56,353 nt of DNA from contig JAMNXV010000013.1 in the NCBI GenBank assembly GCA_023623185.1, positions 1-56,353 on the forward strand, read 5' to 3'. Both the position numbers and the translations under genes were made by a program. Shown here piece after piece: positions 41,491-49,823 of the stretch. Positions within the stretch are counted from its first letter, which is position 1, and each line of letters begins with the position of its first letter. This DNA is from Bacillota bacterium. Lineage in GTDB: Bacteria; Bacillota; Sulfobacillia; Symbiobacteriales; Symbiobacteriaceae. The notes beneath the pieces were generated by a model that had not been told where the DNA came from, ran no database searches, and worked only from the letters and a program-made list of their open reading frames with translations.

Positions 41491-42237
41491 CTACTGGAGC
41501 TTGCTGTCGGGGGGCATAGGCCGGTTGCCGGCCATGTCGTTCTGCCCGTCCAGAAGGTGCGTCATGCCGCGCACCAGAGTGTCGTCCTCCAGGACGCTGT
41601 ACAGGTGGTAGGCCAGGTCCTCCCGCTCGACCAGGATGTCCTCCAGCACCTCCACCGTGCCCCAGTCGCCCAGCTCGTGAGCCCTGCGGATCGTCTTGCG
41701 GAGCATCTCCTGGATCTTCAGCTCGTGCTCCAGGTCGTTGCGCAGGAAATCGCGCATTGTGAGACGGCCCTCGACCTCGTGCTTGATGTACGAGAGCTCG
41801 TGCTGGGTCACGGGGTGGGCGGTGGGCACGCCGCCCAGCCGCGCCACGCGCTCGCCGATGTCGTCGATGTGCTTGGACGTCTTCTCGATGTGCTCGTCCA
41901 GCAGGTGGTGCAGGCTGTGGAAGCCCTCGGCGCCCTCGCTCATCCAGTGGTGCTTGCGGTACTGGTGCAGGGCCACGTTCAGGGCGCACTGGTGGTCGTC
42001 GAGCTGCAGCGCCATTTCGAGCCTTGTCTCGTAGGGGAGCCCAATACCGGCGCCGATCTGCTTGACCGTGCGCGGCTGCTGGCGAACGATCATGTCATGG
42101 TTGGTGCCATGCCCCGGCATGTTCGGGTTGTAGCCCGACTTGTCGAGGTTGAACTGTCCCTGGAAGTTGGCCAGGTTGGTCATCGTGGCGGTGAGCTGTC
42201 CCGCCGGCGTGTTGGGAAGCTGGAGTTTGTTTGGCAT
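41491..42237 (-). CDS. Dps/ferritin-like protein
   Basis: A 248-aa protein with a ferritin-like four-helix core. The first helix carries NVALHQYRKHHWMSEG, followed by FHSLHHLLDEHIEKTSKHID with the His, Asp and Glu expected for Dps ferroxidase sites. It would store iron oxidised by peroxide and protect DNA. It is longer than classical Dps (about 160 aa) because of N- and C-terminal extensions, as in DpsA-type proteins. ATG 42237 has AGGAGG 8 bases upstream. Three 24-bp repeats lie in its leader, and the flavin reductase-like gene diverges from it. Confidence 0.75.
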   Translation of the reverse strand: MPNKLQLPNTPAGQLTATMTNLANFQGQFNLDKSGYNPNMPGHGTNHDMIVRQQPRTVKQIGAGIGLPYETRLEMALQLDDHQCALNVALHQYRKHHWMSEGAEGFHSLHHLLDEHIEKTSKHIDDIGERVARLGGVPTAHPVTQHELSYIKHEVEGRLTMRDFLRNDLEHELKIQEMLRKTIRRAHELGDWGTVEVLEDILVEREDLAYHLYSVLEDDTLVRGMTHLLDGQNDMAGNRPMPPDSKLQ

Positions 42238-42274
42238 CGGCTGTCCTCCTGTCGTGTGCTGCATCCTCCCCTAT

Positions 42275-42346
42275 TGTGGGCGGGCAGCCGCTTCCATATG
42301 TGGGCGGGCAGTCGCTTCCATATGTGGGCGGACAGCCGCTTCCGTA
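42275..42346. repeat. Three 24-bp tandem repeats upstream of the Dps-like gene
   Basis: TGTGGGCGGGCAGCCGCTTC plus four more bases, repeated head to tail at 42275, 42299 and 42323 with one to three changes. It lies in the presumed leader or promoter of the Dps-like gene. Confidence 0.75.
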
Positions 42347-42356
42347 TCCCGGCGCG

Positions 42357-42394
42357 GTTACGTAACGACAATGTTACAGAAGGAAGTACGTTAC
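42357..42394. promoter_or_regulatory. GTTAC-box cluster between the divergent dps and flavin reductase genes
   Basis: The palindrome GTTACGTAAC (42357-42366) is followed by GTTAC at 42373 and 42390, spaced 16-17 bases apart. Regular spacing in a divergent promoter region suggests a regulator-binding array. No clear -35/-10 pair is seen. Confidence 0.4.
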
Positions 42395-42413
42395 AACTGG
42401 GGGTAATGATCGT

Positions 42414-42893
42414 ATGGATGCACAGGTGAAGAAGCAGGTACTGCGGAAGCTCACGTACGGCCTGTATGTGGCCACCGCCAAGCAGGGCGACCAGGCCGCG
42501 GCCGCCACCGTCAACTGGCTCTCCCAGGCCTCGTTCGAGCCGCCCCTCGTGATGATGGCCGTGAAGAACGACAGCGGGCTGCACGCCCTGATGCAGCAGG
42601 GGGCCACCGTCGCGGTCAACATCCTGGGCGCCGATCAGAAGGGCATGGCCGAGACGTTCTTCCGGCCGACCAAGCTGGAGGGCAACACGCTGAACGGCGT
42701 GCCGTTCACCGACGGCGAGACCGGTGCGCCGCTTCTTGAGGGCGTTCCCGCCGTGTTTGAGGCGAAGGTGGTGCAGACCGTTCCCGGCGGCGACCACACC
42801 GTCTTCGTGGTGGAGGTTGTGGCCGTGCACCTCCGCGACCCCCAGGCCAAGGTGCTGGAGATGTGGGATACCGGCTGGTTCTACGGCGGCTAG
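42414..42893 (+). CDS. Flavin reductase-like FMN-binding protein
   Basis: A 159-aa split-barrel protein of the flavin reductase domain family. It begins VLRKLTYGLYVATAKQGDQ, with AATVNWLSQASFEPPLVMMA (FMN phosphate and isoalloxazine contacts), ATVAVNILG and GVPAVFEAKVV. It is expected to bind FMN and reduce it, or to act as a small NAD(P)H:flavin oxidoreductase. ATG 42414 is weakly supported by CTGGGGG. It diverges from the Dps-like gene, which hints at an oxidative-stress setting. Confidence 0.78.
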   Translation: MDAQVKKQVLRKLTYGLYVATAKQGDQAAAATVNWLSQASFEPPLVMMAVKNDSGLHALMQQGATVAVNILGADQKGMAETFFRPTKLEGNTLNGVPFTDGETGAPLLEGVPAVFEAKVVQTVPGGDHTVFVVEVVAVHLRDPQAKVLEMWDTGWFYGG

Positions 42894-42913
42894 TCGGAAC
42901 GGCCGGCAGCGGG

Positions 42914-43426
42914 TCACACCAGCCGCAGCATGCGGAACAGCATGATGACGCTGACGGGGATCAGCAGCAGGTTCTTCAGGGCCAGCAGCAGAGCCTGGCG
43001 GGCGCGCAGCGGGTCCAGCGCATCCAGTCCCAGTGACGACAGCAGTGCCTCCACGTTGGCCTCCCGCAGTACCGCGGCAAACAAGAGGTTCATCAGGCCG
43101 ACGACCAGCGCATAGCCGAGGAGTTCCCACAGAAACGCCTGCAGCGTCATGCGGCCGGCTCCCTGCAGGATCTCGATCCACGTGTCGCGGGAGCCCATCG
43201 CCCGCAGGGTTTTCCCGGCGCCGATTGCCAGCACCAGGACGTACTGGAGGATCCGTCCGCCCTCCACGAGCAGTTCTGCGGCCATGAAGGGCAGGCTCCA
43301 TGCTGCTGCTTGGTAGCCCTGCCACATCCGCAGGAGCGCCACCGGCACCGAGAGCGCCCACACGGCCGGGTGCCGGAAGTAGAAGCCGAAGCCGAACGCC
43401 GCGGGCCCCATGATCCGCTGAAGCAA
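42914..43426 (-). CDS. Hypothetical membrane protein
   Basis: A 170-aa protein with about four hydrophobic segments (for example AVWALSVPVALLRMW, ILQYVLVLAIGAG, ELLGYALVVGLMNLLFAAVL, LLIPVSVIMLFRML). TTG 43426 is chosen because GGAGG lies 8 bases upstream; ATG 43411 is an alternative. It is convergent with the flavin reductase gene, only 20 bases apart. No known family. Confidence 0.6.
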   Translation of the reverse strand: MLQRIMGPAAFGFGFYFRHPAVWALSVPVALLRMWQGYQAAAWSLPFMAAELLVEGGRILQYVLVLAIGAGKTLRAMGSRDTWIEILQGAGRMTLQAFLWELLGYALVVGLMNLLFAAVLREANVEALLSSLGLDALDPLRARQALLLALKNLLLIPVSVIMLFRMLRLV

Positions 43427-43510
43427 GGATATCTCCTCCTCGTTCGGGCGCTGCCGGCGTGCAGAGCACGCCACCCACTCATATGACCGTGCCTGACAGC
43501 GCCTTCACGC

Positions 43511-43552
43511 CAAATCGCCACGGGCTGCCTTGCACCAGCCCGTGGCGATTTG
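43511..43552. terminator. Long hairpin between two leftward genes
   Basis: A perfect 17-bp stem beginning CAAATCGCCACGGGCTG, loop CCTTGCAC. It serves as terminator for the MFS gene at 43591 (read leftward). Confidence 0.8.
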
Positions 43553-43590
43553 CGTGTCCTGCCCGCGCCCGCGCGTCCTGCCCGCGCACC

Positions 43591-44817
43591 CTAAGTCGTC
43601 CGCATGCCTGTCCGCAGGAGCACCCGGTTGCTGAGCAGGAGAAGGCCCTGCACGGCCATCAGCGCGCCGGTGCCCACCAGCATGGCCTCGATGGGGAACA
43701 GGTCAGCGAGCGGTCCGAAGACCAGCATGCCCAGGGGCATCATCGCGCTGGCGAGCATGTTCAGCACGCCGAAGACCCGGCCCAACATGTTCTCGTCCAC
43801 GTTCTCCTGCAGCAGAACCGTGGCCGGCGTGTTGAAGAGGGGCATGGTCACACCGCTGAGCCCCATGAACGCCAGGTAGACCCAGAAGTCCGGCACGACC
43901 CCCAGCGCGAAGGTGCACGTGCCGAACAGCAGGGTCGCCAGGGCCATGGTGTGCACCCGGTTCCGGAAGCCGCCCCACGCCGCGGCCAGCCCGCCGCCCA
44001 GGATCATGCCGACCGAGAATACCATCTCGATGGCCGTCAGGTGCCACACATCCCCGCCGAAGCTGCGCGTCACCTGCAGCGGCGTCAGGAACGACACGGG
44101 CGCCGCCAGCACGAAGAAGAGCGCACAGAAGGCGAAGAAGGCCTTGATATACGCCTGGCCCGCGATGTAGCGGAAGCCCTGCGCCATGTCGGCGAAGTAG
44201 CCGGTAGCCTGCGCCTCCCGCGCCTTGGCGTGCACCGGAACGTGAACCAGCGCCAGGAGGATGGCGATGGCGGCGGCGGCCGTCACGACGTCGATGAAGA
44301 AGATGGCCTCCAGCGGCGCCTGGGAGAACAGCGCCCCGCTGAGCATGGGCGATACGAGCGTAACGAACGCCTGAATGCTGCTGTTGGCGCCGTTTACCCG
44401 GGTCAGCTGCTCCTGCGGGACGATGTCGGGGATGAGGGCGCCGACGGCCGGCCCCTGGACGCCGCTGCCCACGGCCCGTATGGCCGACATCAGGTAGAGC
44501 AGCCAGAGCGCGTCGTACCCGGCCATGAAGAGCAGGGCGAGCACGAGCGTCGTGAGGGCGATGGCGGCATCCGACAGCGCGATGAGCAGCTTGCGGCTGT
44601 ACCGGTCGGCCCACACCCCGGCGAAGGGGGAGAGGAAGAAGGTGGGGAGGAAGCCGCAGATGATGGCCACGGTCATCGCGGAGCCGGACTGGGTGGTCAG
44701 GGTGATGTGCCACAGGATCGCGTACTGCACCAGAGACGAGCCCAGCAGCGACAGCGTCTGACTGCCCAGGAACAGCACGATGTTCCGTTTCCAGCTGGTC
44801 TGCACAGCCGTATACAT
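43591..44817 (-). CDS. MFS efflux transporter (EntS-like)
   Basis: A 408-aa permease with about 12 membrane segments. The motif between segments 2 and 3 is SPFAGVWADRYSRKLLIALSD, the A-type G-x-x-x-D-R-x-x-R-(K/R) signature. RAVGSGVQGPAVGALIPDIV and LTRVNGANSSIQAFVTLVSP are typical of the MFS_3 exporters of siderophores and macrolides. Substrate unknown. The ATG is only 1 base after GGGAGGA; GTG five codons further in is an alternative. Its promoter is not obvious. Confidence 0.82.
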   Translation of the reverse strand: MYTAVQTSWKRNIVLFLGSQTLSLLGSSLVQYAILWHITLTTQSGSAMTVAIICGFLPTFFLSPFAGVWADRYSRKLLIALSDAAIALTTLVLALLFMAGYDALWLLYLMSAIRAVGSGVQGPAVGALIPDIVPQEQLTRVNGANSSIQAFVTLVSPMLSGALFSQAPLEAIFFIDVVTAAAAIAILLALVHVPVHAKAREAQATGYFADMAQGFRYIAGQAYIKAFFAFCALFFVLAAPVSFLTPLQVTRSFGGDVWHLTAIEMVFSVGMILGGGLAAAWGGFRNRVHTMALATLLFGTCTFALGVVPDFWVYLAFMGLSGVTMPLFNTPATVLLQENVDENMLGRVFGVLNMLASAMMPLGMLVFGPLADLFPIEAMLVGTGALMAVQGLLLLSNRVLLRTGMRTT

Positions 44818-44848
44818 TCCTCCCGAAAAGAGTTCCCGGTCGCAACAG

Positions 44849-44874
44849 CGGGGCTGCCCCCAGGGGCAGCCCCG
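44849..44874 (-). terminator. Terminator of the hypothetical gene at 44899
   Basis: The stem CGGGGCTGCC / GGCAGCCCCG with a short C/A/G loop, lying directly beyond the stop. Confidence 0.75.
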
Positions 44875-44898
44875 TTCACGCCATCACGACACCTGGAT

Positions 44899-45366
44899 TC
44901 AGTGCACCGCCTCAAAACCGTTCTCTGCGAGCAGCGCATGAAACAGGCCCTGCAGCCCCTCTCCGGCGCGGTCGCCGAGATACTCCTTGATCTTCTCGGC
45001 GTCAAAGAGCGTTTCGGGCACCGGGTCGGAGGAGTAGGTGATCTCGAAGGAGTCCGGCCGGTCGTCGCACATGGCGAACCTGGCCAGGATGGTGCCCTTG
45101 CCGCGGCCGGCGCTGGCGCGGACGCACCACCTCAGGTTGGCTTCGTCCAGCCGCCGCTCGTACTCCTCAGTGGAGATGCCGGGCTCCCAGAGGGGGGGCT
45201 GGTCCTTATCCACCGGCTCCATGACCGGCTGGATGACCCAGCGCGACGACTTGGTGGGCTGTTCGGCCCTGAAGGGCTGCAGCCACTCCCGCACCATGGC
45301 CGAGGCCACCTTCCTGAGGGTCCAGCCTTCCGGCAGCTGATACGTCATGGTGGACCGGATGCTCAT
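44899..45366 (-). CDS. Hypothetical soluble protein
   Basis: A 155-aa protein beginning MSIRSTMTYQLPEGW and ending LAENGFEAVH. It is mixed alpha/beta with no signal peptide or membrane span. ATG 45366 has GGGGAG 9 bases upstream. It has a clear promoter (45467-45495) and a leader of about 90 nt with a strong hairpin. I do not recognise the family. Confidence 0.6.
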   Translation of the reverse strand: MSIRSTMTYQLPEGWTLRKVASAMVREWLQPFRAEQPTKSSRWVIQPVMEPVDKDQPPLWEPGISTEEYERRLDEANLRWCVRASAGRGKGTILARFAMCDDRPDSFEITYSSDPVPETLFDAEKIKEYLGDRAGEGLQGLFHALLAENGFEAVH

Positions 45367-45409
45367 TCGGCATTCTCCCCTCTCCAGGACTTTCATAAGC
45401 GCACAAGAC

Positions 45410-45433
45410 GACCTGATGCGTCGGCATCAGGTC
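45410..45433 (-). other. Leader hairpin of the hypothetical gene at 45366
   Basis: A perfect 10-bp stem, GACCTGATGC / GCATCAGGTC, with a 4-base loop, midway between the predicted transcription start and the ribosome binding site. It could be an attenuator or a protein-binding leader element; no T-run follows. Confidence 0.45.
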
Positions 45434-45466
45434 GCAGCGTACACCGGGCGATGCTCGTCTTCGGCC

Positions 45467-45495
45467 ATTGTACACTACCCCGGGGGGAATCGCAA
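45467..45495 (-). promoter_or_regulatory. Sigma-A promoter of the hypothetical gene at 45366
   Basis: On the minus strand TTGCGA (45495-45490), 17 bases, TACAAT (45472-45467). Confidence 0.65.
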
Positions 45496-45584
45496 GCAAT
45501 GGAAACCGGCGGCCCGGCCGGGGGCACGGGCCGTCATAGACAGCCCGTCCGCGCATACCTCTTTCACATGAGGGAGGGAGGCGT

Positions 45585-46415
45585 GTGCACAGGGCACAGG
45601 TGGCTTGGGTGCTGTTCATGTTTGTGGTGGTGCTGCTGCTCAGGACGGGGCCGGAGGTGGTGAGCGCCTTCGTGCCTGCGGGAGACCACGCCTCCGTTTT
45701 CTGCGACGCGCGCCCGGTTCCCGGGCAGCCCCCCCTTCTGGCCATCGTCATCGACGACCTGACCACTGGGGCGGCGGGGCTGGAGGAGATGCTCGCCCTG
45801 CCGTATCCCCTCACGTTTGCTGTCCTGCCCGACCGGCCCGATGCCGGGGCCCTGGCGAAGCGCGTGAGCGCCCTGGGCCATGAGGTGATCCTGCATCTGC
45901 CCATGGATGCCGGGCAGGTCGACCCCCAGTGGTACGTGGGCCGGCCGATTTCCGGCCAGCAGTCCGATGCGGAGATCCAGCGGCTGGTGGCGGAGTGGCT
46001 GACCGCCGTGCCCGAGGCCCGCGGCATGAACAACCACATGGGCACGGTGGCCACGCAGGACGAGCGCGTGGTGCGGGCGGTGCTGGAGGTGGCCCGCCGC
46101 CACGGCAAGTACGTGCTGGACAGCCTGACCACCGAGAACACGGTCATGCCCCGGGCAGCCGCGGAAATGGGCGTGCCCTGCATGCGGCGGTCACTCTTTC
46201 TCGATCACGTGAACGGGAAGGAGGAGGTGGCCGCCCAGCTCTACAAGCTGGCCGACTGGGCACAGCGGCACGGCGCCGCCATCGGGATCGGGCATGTGGG
46301 CGTGGGGCGGCAGGGCACCGCCGAAGCCCTTGCGGAAGTGCTGCCCGAGCTGGAGGCGCGGGGCATCCGCCTGGTGACGCTTTCGCAACTGCTATCCTAC
46401 CAGCAGGGAAATTAG
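45585..46415 (+). CDS. Divergent polysaccharide deacetylase family protein (YibQ type)
   Basis: A 276-aa exported or anchored protein: the hydrophobic N terminus WVLFMFVVVLLL acts as signal anchor. The fold is the polysaccharide deacetylase barrel of the divergent (YibQ) group, with LLAIVIDDLTTGAAGLEEML (metal Asp pair), HEVILHLPMD, GMNNHMGTVATQDERVV, and VLDSLTTENTVMPRAAAEMG. Substrate unknown. The GTG start has GGGAGGGAGG just upstream. It is followed by a membrane protein gene after about 100 bases. Confidence 0.82.
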   Translation: MHRAQVAWVLFMFVVVLLLRTGPEVVSAFVPAGDHASVFCDARPVPGQPPLLAIVIDDLTTGAAGLEEMLALPYPLTFAVLPDRPDAGALAKRVSALGHEVILHLPMDAGQVDPQWYVGRPISGQQSDAEIQRLVAEWLTAVPEARGMNNHMGTVATQDERVVRAVLEVARRHGKYVLDSLTTENTVMPRAAAEMGVPCMRRSLFLDHVNGKEEVAAQLYKLADWAQRHGAAIGIGHVGVGRQGTAEALAEVLPELEARGIRLVTLSQLLSYQQGN

Positions 46416-46512
46416 ACAATTTAGGTCGAACCATTTGGGCAGCCGGACGGATCCTATGGACAGGAGCTCCAAAACCGGTGCTTCTGGATCCCACACAAAG
46501 GAGGTCTGCGAT

Positions 46513-47262
46513 GTGAACGTGGGGCAGGTCCTGCAGCGCTACTTCAACGACTGGCAGAAGTTTGCGCTGGTAGGATTGGGCGCGCTGCTGGTTGAACTGG
46601 CGTGGGGAATCATCACATTCTTCCTGAGCTTGCTGATGATCGGTCCCGCCGTGGTTTCGATGCTCCGTATGGACTATTACGGCCTCGAGTACGGCCCCGG
46701 CCAGGTCTTCGGCATGCTGGGGGCCCTGGGCGGGGTCGCGATCGTGGCCCTGATCGGCGGCGTTGTGGCCGTGGGCATGGCTAACGGCGGGCTGGTGGGG
46801 TCGGTCGTGGCCTACCGCCGGGGCGAGGACGTGGGCCTCAGCACGTTCTGGTCGTACGCCACCCGCTACTTCACCAAGATGATCCTGCTCGGCATCATCC
46901 TCTTGGCCATCATGCTGGTCAGCGCCATCGTGAACATCATCCCCATCCTCGGACAGCTGGTGTACGTTCTCTGGGCGCCCGTCGCGTTCGTGACGCTGGG
47001 CATCTATCCCGCCTACCTGGTCATCAACGACGGCTACAGCGTGGGCAGCGCCGTAGGACAGGGCTTCCAGATCCTGAAGTCCCAGTTCGGCCCGAGCGTG
47101 CTCGGCGGCCTCATCGCTCTGCTGTTCGGCGTCATCTTCGCGCTGGTCGGCTGGGTGCCGGTCATCGGCTCCCTCGTGGTCGTCATCTTCGGCCAGCCGC
47201 TGTTCCTCTACTTCTTCGTCGAGCGGTTTGAGCACGACGTGCGCCCGCACCTGGCTGCCTGA
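46513..47262 (+). CDS. Polytopic membrane protein (DUF4013-like)
   Basis: A 249-aa protein with about six hydrophobic segments. The N terminus VNVGQVLQRYFNDWQKFALV lies in the cytosol. Gly-rich loops and YRRGEDVGLSTFWSYATRYF after the third segment recall DUF4013 and related glycerophosphodiesterase-membrane domains. No catalytic motif is visible. GTG 46513 has AAAGGAGG 8 bases upstream; the frame is open further up but lacks a site. A terminator follows. Confidence 0.65.
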   Translation: MNVGQVLQRYFNDWQKFALVGLGALLVELAWGIITFFLSLLMIGPAVVSMLRMDYYGLEYGPGQVFGMLGALGGVAIVALIGGVVAVGMANGGLVGSVVAYRRGEDVGLSTFWSYATRYFTKMILLGIILLAIMLVSAIVNIIPILGQLVYVLWAPVAFVTLGIYPAYLVINDGYSVGSAVGQGFQILKSQFGPSVLGGLIALLFGVIFALVGWVPVIGSLVVVIFGQPLFLYFFVERFEHDVRPHLAA

Positions 47263-47278
47263 TCCAGCTCAGAGCGCA

Positions 47279-47311
47279 AGGCGGCCCTCCCGGTGAACGG
47301 GAGGGCCGCCT
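47279..47311. terminator. Bidirectional terminator between convergent membrane protein genes
   Basis: A perfect 14-bp stem starting AGGCGGCCCTCCCG, loop GTGAA. Confidence 0.8.
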
Positions 47312-47317
47312 GCGCGT

Positions 47318-48706
47318 CTACGTGCGCCCGGCCGCTGCAGGGCCCAGCGCGGGCGCCTTCCGCTTCCAGCGGCCGGTGGCGTAGTAGCCCAGGTGGAGCA
47401 GGAAGCTCACGACGGCCGAGATCAGGATGCCGGTCCAGATGCCCGCCGGCCCCATCCCCAGGTTCCGGGCCAGCAGGTAGGCGGCGGGCACCCGCACGAC
47501 CCAGAGGCCGATGATCGTGAGCACCAGGGTGGCCATGGTGTCGCCCGCGCCCCGCATCACGCCGCCCAGGACGAAAACCAGGGCGAAGAAGATGTAACTC
47601 CAGCCGTTGATGCGCAGGTAGAGGCTGCCGGCCGCCAGCACGTCGGCCTCCCGGTTGAAGAGCGAGATCAGGATGGTCGGCTTCAGAATGGCCACCAGCG
47701 TCACCATGCCGGTGATCGCGACGCCCAGGGCGGCGCACCATCTGACGGCGGAGGCCACCCGGTCCAGCTTCCCCGCGCCCAGGTTCTGCGCCACCACCGA
47801 GGTGACCGCGAGCCCCATCGACATCGAGGGGAGGAAGGCGGCCTGGTCCAACCGCTGCGCCGCGCCGAAGGCGGCCACCACGTCGGGCCCGAAGCTGTTG
47901 ATCAGGGCCGTGACCGTGACCATGCCGAAGGAGACCACCGCCTGCTGCAGGCCGGCGGGCAGGCCGATCCGGAAGATGCGGCCGGCCAGGGTCCAGTCGA
48001 TCCGCCAGTAGTCGCGGCTGAGCCGGAGCAGGTCGGTCTTCTTCAGGATCCAGCGCACCAGCCAGACGGAGCTCGCGCCCTGCGCGATCACAGTGGCGAT
48101 GGCCACGCCGGGCACACCCATGGGGGGCAGGGGGCCCAGCCCGAGGATGAAGACGCCGTCGAGCACGATGTTGAGGACCGTCGCCAATGCCAGGGCGATC
48201 AGCGGCGTCGTGGCGTCGCCCAGGCCCCGCAGGATGGCCCCCAGGGTGTTGTAAAGGAACAGGGCGAGGATTCCGCCCATGAAGACGCCCAGGTAGGCGG
48301 CGGCGTCGTGGATGATCTCCTCCGGCGTGGCGATCAGTCTCAGCAGCGGGTAGCGGAGGATGATGCCCAGCACGCCCACCAGGGTGCCGAGGGCCGCCAG
48401 CAGGATGAGCGAGGTGCCGATGGTCCGCTGCACCAGCTCCTCCTTGCCGGCCCCCCGGTACTGGCCCACCAGGGTGGTCGTGGCCATGGTGAGGCCGATC
48501 ACCAGCGAGATGAGGGCGAAGATGAGGGGCTGGGAGACCGACACGGCGCCGAGGGCGTGCTTGCCGATCACCTGGCCCACCCAGACGGAGTCGACGACGT
48601 TGTAGAGCATCTGCAGCAGGTTGCCGGCGAACAGCGGCAGCGAGAACATGATGATGTGGCGGGGAATGGATCCCTGAGTGAAATCACGCTGGGAACCGCG
48701 ACGCAT
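47318..48706 (-). CDS. MATE family efflux transporter
   Basis: A 462-aa exporter with 12 membrane segments in two repeated halves. Typical blocks are MFSLPLFAGNLLQMLYNVVD, SVWVGQVIGKHALGAVSVSQ, GAILRGLGDATTPLIAL and its second-half partner GGVMRGAGDTMATLVLT. It should export drugs or metabolites in exchange for Na+ or H+. ATG 48706 has AAAGGAGG 7 bases upstream. It diverges from the substrate-binding lipoprotein gene, with 118 bases between them. Confidence 0.88.
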   Translation of the reverse strand: MRRGSQRDFTQGSIPRHIIMFSLPLFAGNLLQMLYNVVDSVWVGQVIGKHALGAVSVSQPLIFALISLVIGLTMATTTLVGQYRGAGKEELVQRTIGTSLILLAALGTLVGVLGIILRYPLLRLIATPEEIIHDAAAYLGVFMGGILALFLYNTLGAILRGLGDATTPLIALALATVLNIVLDGVFILGLGPLPPMGVPGVAIATVIAQGASSVWLVRWILKKTDLLRLSRDYWRIDWTLAGRIFRIGLPAGLQQAVVSFGMVTVTALINSFGPDVVAAFGAAQRLDQAAFLPSMSMGLAVTSVVAQNLGAGKLDRVASAVRWCAALGVAITGMVTLVAILKPTILISLFNREADVLAAGSLYLRINGWSYIFFALVFVLGGVMRGAGDTMATLVLTIIGLWVVRVPAAYLLARNLGMGPAGIWTGILISAVVSFLLHLGYYATGRWKRKAPALGPAAAGRT

Positions 48707-48824
48707 ACTGCGCCTCCTTTGCCAAAGTCTGCCGGGGCGGGCGCCTTGCAGGACCTTCCCCTGCAGTGGTCCATAGAGTGGAGCAGACAGAAGTCCAGCC
48801 AGTCGGGAGGGCCGAAGACGCCAG

Positions 48825-49823
48825 ATGCATAGGTGGTTTGCGTTACTCCTGGTTGTGCTTCTGCTCGCCGGCTGCTCGGCCAGGGGGGAGGGGCCGGAGC
48901 AGCCGGGTGCGCCGCCGGGTGAAGTCCGCGTCGGCTACATGCCCAATCTGACTCATGCCCAGGCGGTGCTCGGCGTGGCCGGGGGCACGTTCGCGCGCTA
49001 CATCGGCGCCGAGGTGCGGCCGCGCCTTTTCACCTCGGGTTCGGCGGCGCTCCAGGCGCTGTTCGCCGGGGAGGTGGATTTGCTTTACGTGGGTCCTGCC
49101 CCGGCCGTAAGCGGCTACCTGCGCTCAGACGGCGCCGCGCTGCGGGTGATCGCAGGGGCGGCCTCGGGCGGTTCGCTCTTCGTCCTCCGGCCGGAGGTTG
49201 ACCGGCACGATCTGCGCGGCCTGCGCCTGGCCACGCCCGGGATCGGCAACAGTCAGGACGTCGCCCTGCGCCACCTGCTGGCGCAGGAGGGCTGGCGCAC
49301 CAGGGAGCGGGGCGGCGACGTGACGCTCTCGCCCATGGCTCCTGCGGAGATCCTCACCCTGTTCGAGCGGGGCGAGCTGGACGGCGCCTGGGTCGCCGAG
49401 CCCTGGGGAAGCCGGCTGATCCTGGAGGCGGGGGGCGTTCTCGCTATTGACGAGCGGGATCTCTGGCCCGAGGGGAGGGTGCCCACCACGCTGCTGGCGG
49501 TTCGCCCCGATTTCCTGAGCCGGCATCCGGAGACGGTGCGCCGCTTCCTGGAGGCGCACGTGGCCATCACCCGGGAGATCCAGGCGGACCCTGAAGGCAG
49601 CCGCGCGCGGGTGCAGGAGGCCCTGGCCGAGCTGCAGGGACGCCCCCTGAACGATGAGGTGATCGCATCAGCCTGGGCGCGCATCGACTTCACCATCGAT
49701 CCCATGGCGGACGCCGTGGCCGAACTGGCCGACCGCGCGTTTGCTGCCGGGCTGCTCGGGGCCCGCCGGCCGGACCTCGCCTCCCTGTACGACCTGACCC
49801 TGCTTCAGGAGGTGGCTCCATGA
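48825..49823 (+). CDS. ABC transporter substrate-binding lipoprotein (SsuA/TauA/NitT type)
   Basis: A 332-aa lipoprotein. The signal peptide ends in LLLAGCS, with the lipid Cys at about residue 17. The mature part is a two-lobe binding protein of the NMT1/SsuA family: VRVGYMPNLTHAQAVLGVA, SAALQALFAGEVDLLYVGPA, LRGLRLATPGIGNSQDVALR and LDGAWVAEPWGSRLI. Aliphatic sulfonates, taurine, nitrate or pyrimidine precursors are possible ligands; none can be chosen. It overlaps the ATPase gene by 4 bases and heads a three-gene operon. Confidence 0.85.
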   Translation: MHRWFALLLVVLLLAGCSARGEGPEQPGAPPGEVRVGYMPNLTHAQAVLGVAGGTFARYIGAEVRPRLFTSGSAALQALFAGEVDLLYVGPAPAVSGYLRSDGAALRVIAGAASGGSLFVLRPEVDRHDLRGLRLATPGIGNSQDVALRHLLAQEGWRTRERGGDVTLSPMAPAEILTLFERGELDGAWVAEPWGSRLILEAGGVLAIDERDLWPEGRVPTTLLAVRPDFLSRHPETVRRFLEAHVAITREIQADPEGSRARVQEALAELQGRPLNDEVIASAWARIDFTIDPMADAVAELADRAFAAGLLGARRPDLASLYDLTLLQEVAP

